DNA of 64,000 nt from assembly GCF_038246755.1 (NCBI RefSeq), contig NZ_CP134706.1, forward strand, positions 5,332,001 through 5,396,000. The letters run 5' to 3'. This DNA is from Micromonospora sp. FIMYZ51. GTDB taxonomy: Bacteria > Actinomycetota > Actinomycetes > Mycobacteriales > Micromonosporaceae. Below are positions 61,141-64,000 of the stretch, in pieces; the first letter of the stretch is position 1; the number at the start of each line of letters is the position of its first letter. The notes under the pieces were generated by a model. That model made no database searches and was not told the origin of the DNA. It saw only the letters and a list, made by a program, of their open reading frames with translations. Position numbers and translations under genes: made by a program.

Positions 61141-61186
61141 TTCAGTAGAGCTCGGGGCGGCGCTTCAGTAGAGCTCGGGGCGGCGC
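61141..61186 (-). repeat. 23-bp x2 tandem duplication spanning a stop codon
   Basis: TTCAGTAGAGCTCGGGGCGG plus CGC occurs at 61141 and 61164. The second copy contains the TGA of the small gene (61165-61167); the first places it again 23 bases downstream, out of frame. Confidence 0.88.
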
Positions 61187-61494
61187 TTGCGGCGCTCGTT
61201 GTAGTCGCGCATGCGCTGCGGATAACCCATCAACGCCACGTCGTAGACCGGGATGCTCAGCCGGTACGCGAAACGCCGCGCGCCGTCCGGCCCGTCGATG
61301 CGTCGCCGGGTCCACTCGCCGTCGTCGGCGATCAGGATCACCGTGGTCTCGGTGACCGTGGTACGCGGCTCGATGAACGCCTCGACCCCCTTGCGGGTGC
61401 GGACAAAATTCTCAAGATGCTCCAGATCAGCGCGATTGGCCGTACGGTCAGGTTCGGCCGCGCGTGCCCGCTTGCGTCGCCGGAACAGTCCCAC
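61165..61494 (-). CDS. small conserved actinobacterial protein
   Basis: 109 aa. Basic N-terminus (GLFRRRKRARAAE), then DLEHLENFVRTRKGVEAFIEPRTTVTETTVILIADDGEWTRRRI and a C-terminal FAYRLSIPVYDVALMGYPQRMRDYNERRK. Conserved neighbours of lpd/sucB in actinobacteria have such a protein, of unknown role (memory). GTG 61494 has TGGGGAG 8 bases upstream. Confidence 0.8.
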   Translation of the reverse strand: MGLFRRRKRARAAEPDRTANRADLEHLENFVRTRKGVEAFIEPRTTVTETTVILIADDGEWTRRRIDGPDGARRFAYRLSIPVYDVALMGYPQRMRDYNERRKRRPELY

Positions 61495-61672
61495 TGAGCC
61501 GTCTCCCCACCTGTCGCGTCATCGAAGGCAGTGCCAAGGGTACGTGGCGGCGACGTGTCGTTGGGCACCTCGGTACGCGGCTGCGGCGCGGTGGTGACAA
61601 GATGGCCGAGGTGGGGTGGCGCTGTTACCCCGCTGTGACCCCCGATGCAGCGAAGCGACCTGGGAGTTGGAC

Positions 61673-63064
61673 GTGAGCGAGCCGAACGACGCAACCTTCG
61701 ACATCGTCATCCTCGGAGGTGGTAGCGGCGGCTACGCGACCGCGCTGCGCGCCGCCCAGCTGGGGCTTACCGTCGCGCTTGTCGAGAAGGGGAAGCTCGG
61801 CGGCACCTGCCTGCACAACGGCTGCATCCCCACCAAGGCGCTGCTGCACGCCGCCGAGATCGCCGACCAGACCCGCGAGTCGGAGCAGTTCGGCATCAAG
61901 GCCGAGCTGGTCGGCATCGACATGGCGGGGGTCAACTCGTACAAGGACGGTGTGATCTCCCGGCTCTACAAGGGCCTCCAGGGTCTGGTCAACGGCAACA
62001 AGGCCATCACCTTCGTGGCGGGCGCCGGCAAGTTGGTCGCGCCGAACACGGTCGAGGTGGACGGCAAGCGGTACACCGGCCGCAACGTCGTGCTGGCCTC
62101 CGGCTCGTACGCCAAGAGCCTGCCCGGCCTGGAGATCGACGGCGAGCGGGTGATCACCAGCGACCACGCGCTGACCCTGGACCGCGTACCCGCCTCGGCG
62201 ATCGTGCTCGGCGGTGGCGTGATCGGCGTCGAGTTCGCAAGCGTGTGGAAGTCCTTCGGGGTGGACGTGACCATCATCGAGGCGCTGCCCCGGCTGGTCG
62301 CCGCCGAGGACGAGGAATCCTCGAAGGCGTTGGAGCGGGCCTTCCGCAAGCGAAAGATCAACTTCAAGGTCGGCAAGCCGTTCGAGAAGGTCGAGAAGAC
62401 CGACACCGGCGTCAAGGTGACCATCGCCGGCGGCGACACCGTCGAGGCCGAGCTGCTGCTGGTCGCGGTCGGCCGGGGGCCGAACACCGCCGACCTCGGG
62501 TACGAGGAGCAGGGCGTCAAGATGGACCGGGGCTACGTGCTCACCGACGAGCGGCTGCGTACCAGCGTGCCGAACGTCTACGCGGTCGGTGACATCGTGC
62601 CCGGCCTCCAGCTCGCCCACCGCGGCTTCCAGCAGGGCATCTTCGTCGCCGAGGAGATCGCCGGCCAGAACCCGGCGGTGATCGACGAGGCGGGCATCCC
62701 CCGGGTCACCTACTCCGAGCCGGAACTGGCCTCGGTCGGCCTCAGCGAGGCCAAGGCCAAGGAGCAGTACGGTGCTGACAAGATCAAGACTTACAACTAC
62801 AACCTCGGCGGCAACGGCAAGAGCCAGATCCTCAAGACGGCCGGCTTCGTGAAGCTGGTCCGGGTAGAGGACGGCCCGGTGGTCGGCGTACACATGGTCG
62901 GTGCCCGGGTCGGCGAGTTGGTCGGCGAGGCGCAGCTGATCTACAACTGGGAGGCGTACCCGGGCGAGGTGGCACAGCTCGTGCACGCCCACCCGACGCA
63001 GAACGAAGCCCTGGGCGAGGCGCACCTGGCCCTCGCCGGCAAGCCGCTGCACGCGCACGCCTGA
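61673..63064 (+). CDS. lpdA: dihydrolipoyl dehydrogenase (E3)
   Basis: 463 aa flavoprotein. FAD motif ILGGGSGGYATA; redox disulfide GGTCLHNGCIP (Cys46, Cys51); NAD motif VLGGGVIGVEFASVW; His-Glu pair in HAHPTQNEAL (His440, Glu445). Reoxidises lipoyl groups of 2-oxo acid dehydrogenases. GTG 61673 follows GGGAG by six bases. sucB starts 72 bases after it. Confidence 0.96.
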   Translation: MSEPNDATFDIVILGGGSGGYATALRAAQLGLTVALVEKGKLGGTCLHNGCIPTKALLHAAEIADQTRESEQFGIKAELVGIDMAGVNSYKDGVISRLYKGLQGLVNGNKAITFVAGAGKLVAPNTVEVDGKRYTGRNVVLASGSYAKSLPGLEIDGERVITSDHALTLDRVPASAIVLGGGVIGVEFASVWKSFGVDVTIIEALPRLVAAEDEESSKALERAFRKRKINFKVGKPFEKVEKTDTGVKVTIAGGDTVEAELLLVAVGRGPNTADLGYEEQGVKMDRGYVLTDERLRTSVPNVYAVGDIVPGLQLAHRGFQQGIFVAEEIAGQNPAVIDEAGIPRVTYSEPELASVGLSEAKAKEQYGADKIKTYNYNLGGNGKSQILKTAGFVKLVRVEDGPVVGVHMVGARVGELVGEAQLIYNWEAYPGEVAQLVHAHPTQNEALGEAHLALAGKPLHAHA

Positions 63065-63136
63065 CCACGACGTATCCGCGGCGTCCGGCGACGGGCGATG
63101 ATCCCCCCACCAGGGAAACGAAGGAGTCTGGAGAAC

Positions 63137-64000
63137 ATGCCGGTATCGGTCACCATGCCCCGGCTCGGCGAGAGCGTCACCGAGGGCACCGTCACGCGCT
63201 GGCTCAAGCAGGAGGGCGACACCGTCGAGGTGGACGAGCCGCTGCTGGAGGTGTCCACGGACAAGGTCGACACCGAGATCCCGTCCCCCGCGGCCGGCGT
63301 GCTGACCCGGATCGTGGTGGGCGAGGACGAGACGGCCGAGGTCGGCAGCGAGTTGGCGGTGATCTCCGGCGAGGGTGAGTCGGCCGGTGGCCCCACCGCG
63401 CAGCAGGCTCCCTCCGAGCACCAGGAGTCGCCGCCGCAGCAGGCAGCCGAGGCGGCCGCCGAGCCGCAGGCCGAGGCGGAGCAGTCGGCCGTCCAGGAGC
63501 CGGCCGAGCAGGAGCCCACCCAGGCCACCTCGGCGCCGTCGGGCGAGGGCACCCCGGTGCAGCTCCCGGCGCTCGGTGAGAGCGTCACCGAGGGCACCGT
63601 CACCCGCTGGCTCAAGCAGGTCGGCGACACCGTCGAGGTGGACGAGCCGCTGCTGGAGGTCTCCACCGACAAGGTCGACACCGAGATCCCGTCACCGGTC
63701 GCCGGCACCCTGCTGGAGATCAAGGTCGCCGAGGACGAGACCGCCGACGTCGGCGCAACCCTGGCCGTGATCGGTGCCGCCGGTGCCGCGCCAGCCGAGG
63801 CGAAGCCGGCGGCCAAGCCCGAACCGCAGGCGGAGGCCAAGCCCGAGCCGCAGGCGGAGGCCAAGCCCGAACCAGAGCCAGCGGCCAAGCCCGAACCGGA
63901 GCCGCAGGTCTCCGAGCCGACGCCGGGCATGTCCTACAACGAGCCGGCCGCGGAGGCCGAGACCGCGCCGGAGCCGGCCAAGGCCGAGCAGGCCGCCACG
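63137..64000 (+). CDS. sucB: dihydrolipoamide acyltransferase (E2), two lipoyl domains, 3' end outside window
   Basis: 288 codons of a longer gene. Two lipoyl domains (about 1-78 and 140-217), each with the lipoylated Lys in [12 protein letters not shown]; they are near identical, so a recent duplication. Ala/Pro/Glu linkers follow, the second with degenerate AKPEPQAE repeats. The catalytic domain is beyond base 64000. ATG 63137 has a GGAG site. In actinobacteria this E2 serves the pyruvate or oxoglutarate complex (Rv2215 analogue). Confidence 0.93.
   Translation, partial: MPVSVTMPRLGESVTEGTVTRWLKQEGDTVEVDEPLLEVSTDKVDTEIPSPAAGVLTRIVVGEDETAEVGSELAVISGEGESAGGPTAQQAPSEHQESPPQQAAEAAAEPQAEAEQSAVQEPAEQEPTQATSAPSGEGTPVQLPALGESVTEGTVTRWLKQVGDTVEVDEPLLEVSTDKVDTEIPSPVAGTLLEIKVAEDETADVGATLAVIGAAGAAPAEAKPAAKPEPQAEAKPEPQAEAKPEPEPAAKPEPEPQVSEPTPGMSYNEPAAEAETAPEPAKAEQAAT

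Noticed and set aside
61625..63421. 598-residue minus-strand open frame
   Set aside because: Antisense of lpdA and sucB, with typical shadow composition.
62941..63930. Ser/Gly/Thr-rich minus-strand frame that looks like a secreted repeat protein
   Set aside because: It is the complement of the Ala/Pro/Glu linkers and lipoyl repeats of sucB.
1..64000. tRNA, rRNA, integrase, transposase or attachment sites
   Set aside because: None were recognised; the region looks like stable core chromosome with small repeats only.

Overview
The window is very GC-rich, uses GTG and TTG starts freely, and carries actinobacterial hallmarks: a bcc-type cytochrome bc1 with CtaE, CtaG, CtaC and CtaF, a PimB-type mannosyltransferase, an AdoK-type kinase, a MYDYYLGG-type methyltransferase and a DUF397 gene. 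The gene order (acyl-CoA synthetase, pimB, DEDD exonuclease, trpD, ctaE-qcrCAB, ctaC, adoK, Fe-S carrier, glycerate kinase, cobT/cobS, gcvT, pepA, lpd/sucB) recalls the Mycobacterium tuberculosis Rv2185c-Rv2215 block, compared from memory. Intergenic repeat families point to Micromonosporaceae (Micromonospora or a close relative); that genus-level call is an inference.

Layout. 1-2.3 kb: 3' part of an AAA/TPR regulator. 2.5-5 kb: membrane protein and otsA. 5-10.1 kb (minus): alpha/beta hydrolase, flavin monooxygenase, EEP phosphatase, ROK glucokinase, small Cys protein, SRPBCC protein. 10.2-17.2 kb (plus): acyl-CoA synthetase, histidine kinase and response regulator, methyltransferase and GGDEF-EAL protein. 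17.2-21.2 kb (minus): pimB, M48 protease, NYN protein. 21.3-26.9 kb (plus): exonuclease/GIY-YIG protein, RelA/SpoT homologue, NUDIX, nucleotidyltransferase, Lrp-like protein. 26.9-36.4 kb: the respiratory block (qcrBAC-ctaE, ctaG, ctaFC) with a pseudo-receiver and trpD inside. 36.5-44.9 kb: sulfur/Fe-S/NAD/cell-wall genes (cysteine desulfurase, tusA, adoK, Fe-S carrier, glycerate kinase, nadA, murA, DUF3043). 45-46.8 kb: azlCD with a divergent XRE-cupin regulator. 47.2-51.4 kb: a very long Pro-rich WG-repeat gene split by a frameshift. 51.5-58.2 kb: aldo/keto reductase, site-2 protease, small proteins, a CobU-CobT fusion, cobS, a DUF2314-like protein. 58.2-64 kb: gcvT, pepA, a small conserved gene, lpdA and the start of sucB.

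Best leads: (1) short tandem duplications that span the stop codon at six unrelated genes, with unit lengths (19, 20, 20, 22, 23, 26 bp) that are never multiples of three; (2) three 59-bp copies of a stem-forming repeat placed exactly at gene ends, one supplying the last eight codons including the stop; (3) the WG-repeat gene broken at a tandem 53-bp repeat whose copy number would set the reading frame; (4) a cysteine desulfurase frameshift with both catalytic residues kept; (5) degenerate enzymes (hydrolase without a nucleophile, GGDEF-EAL with altered key residues, receiver without Thr/Lys); (6) at least nine genes whose -10 box ends 6-7 bases before the start codon, implying leaderless mRNAs. 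No tRNA, rRNA, CRISPR array, prophage or insertion sequence was seen.
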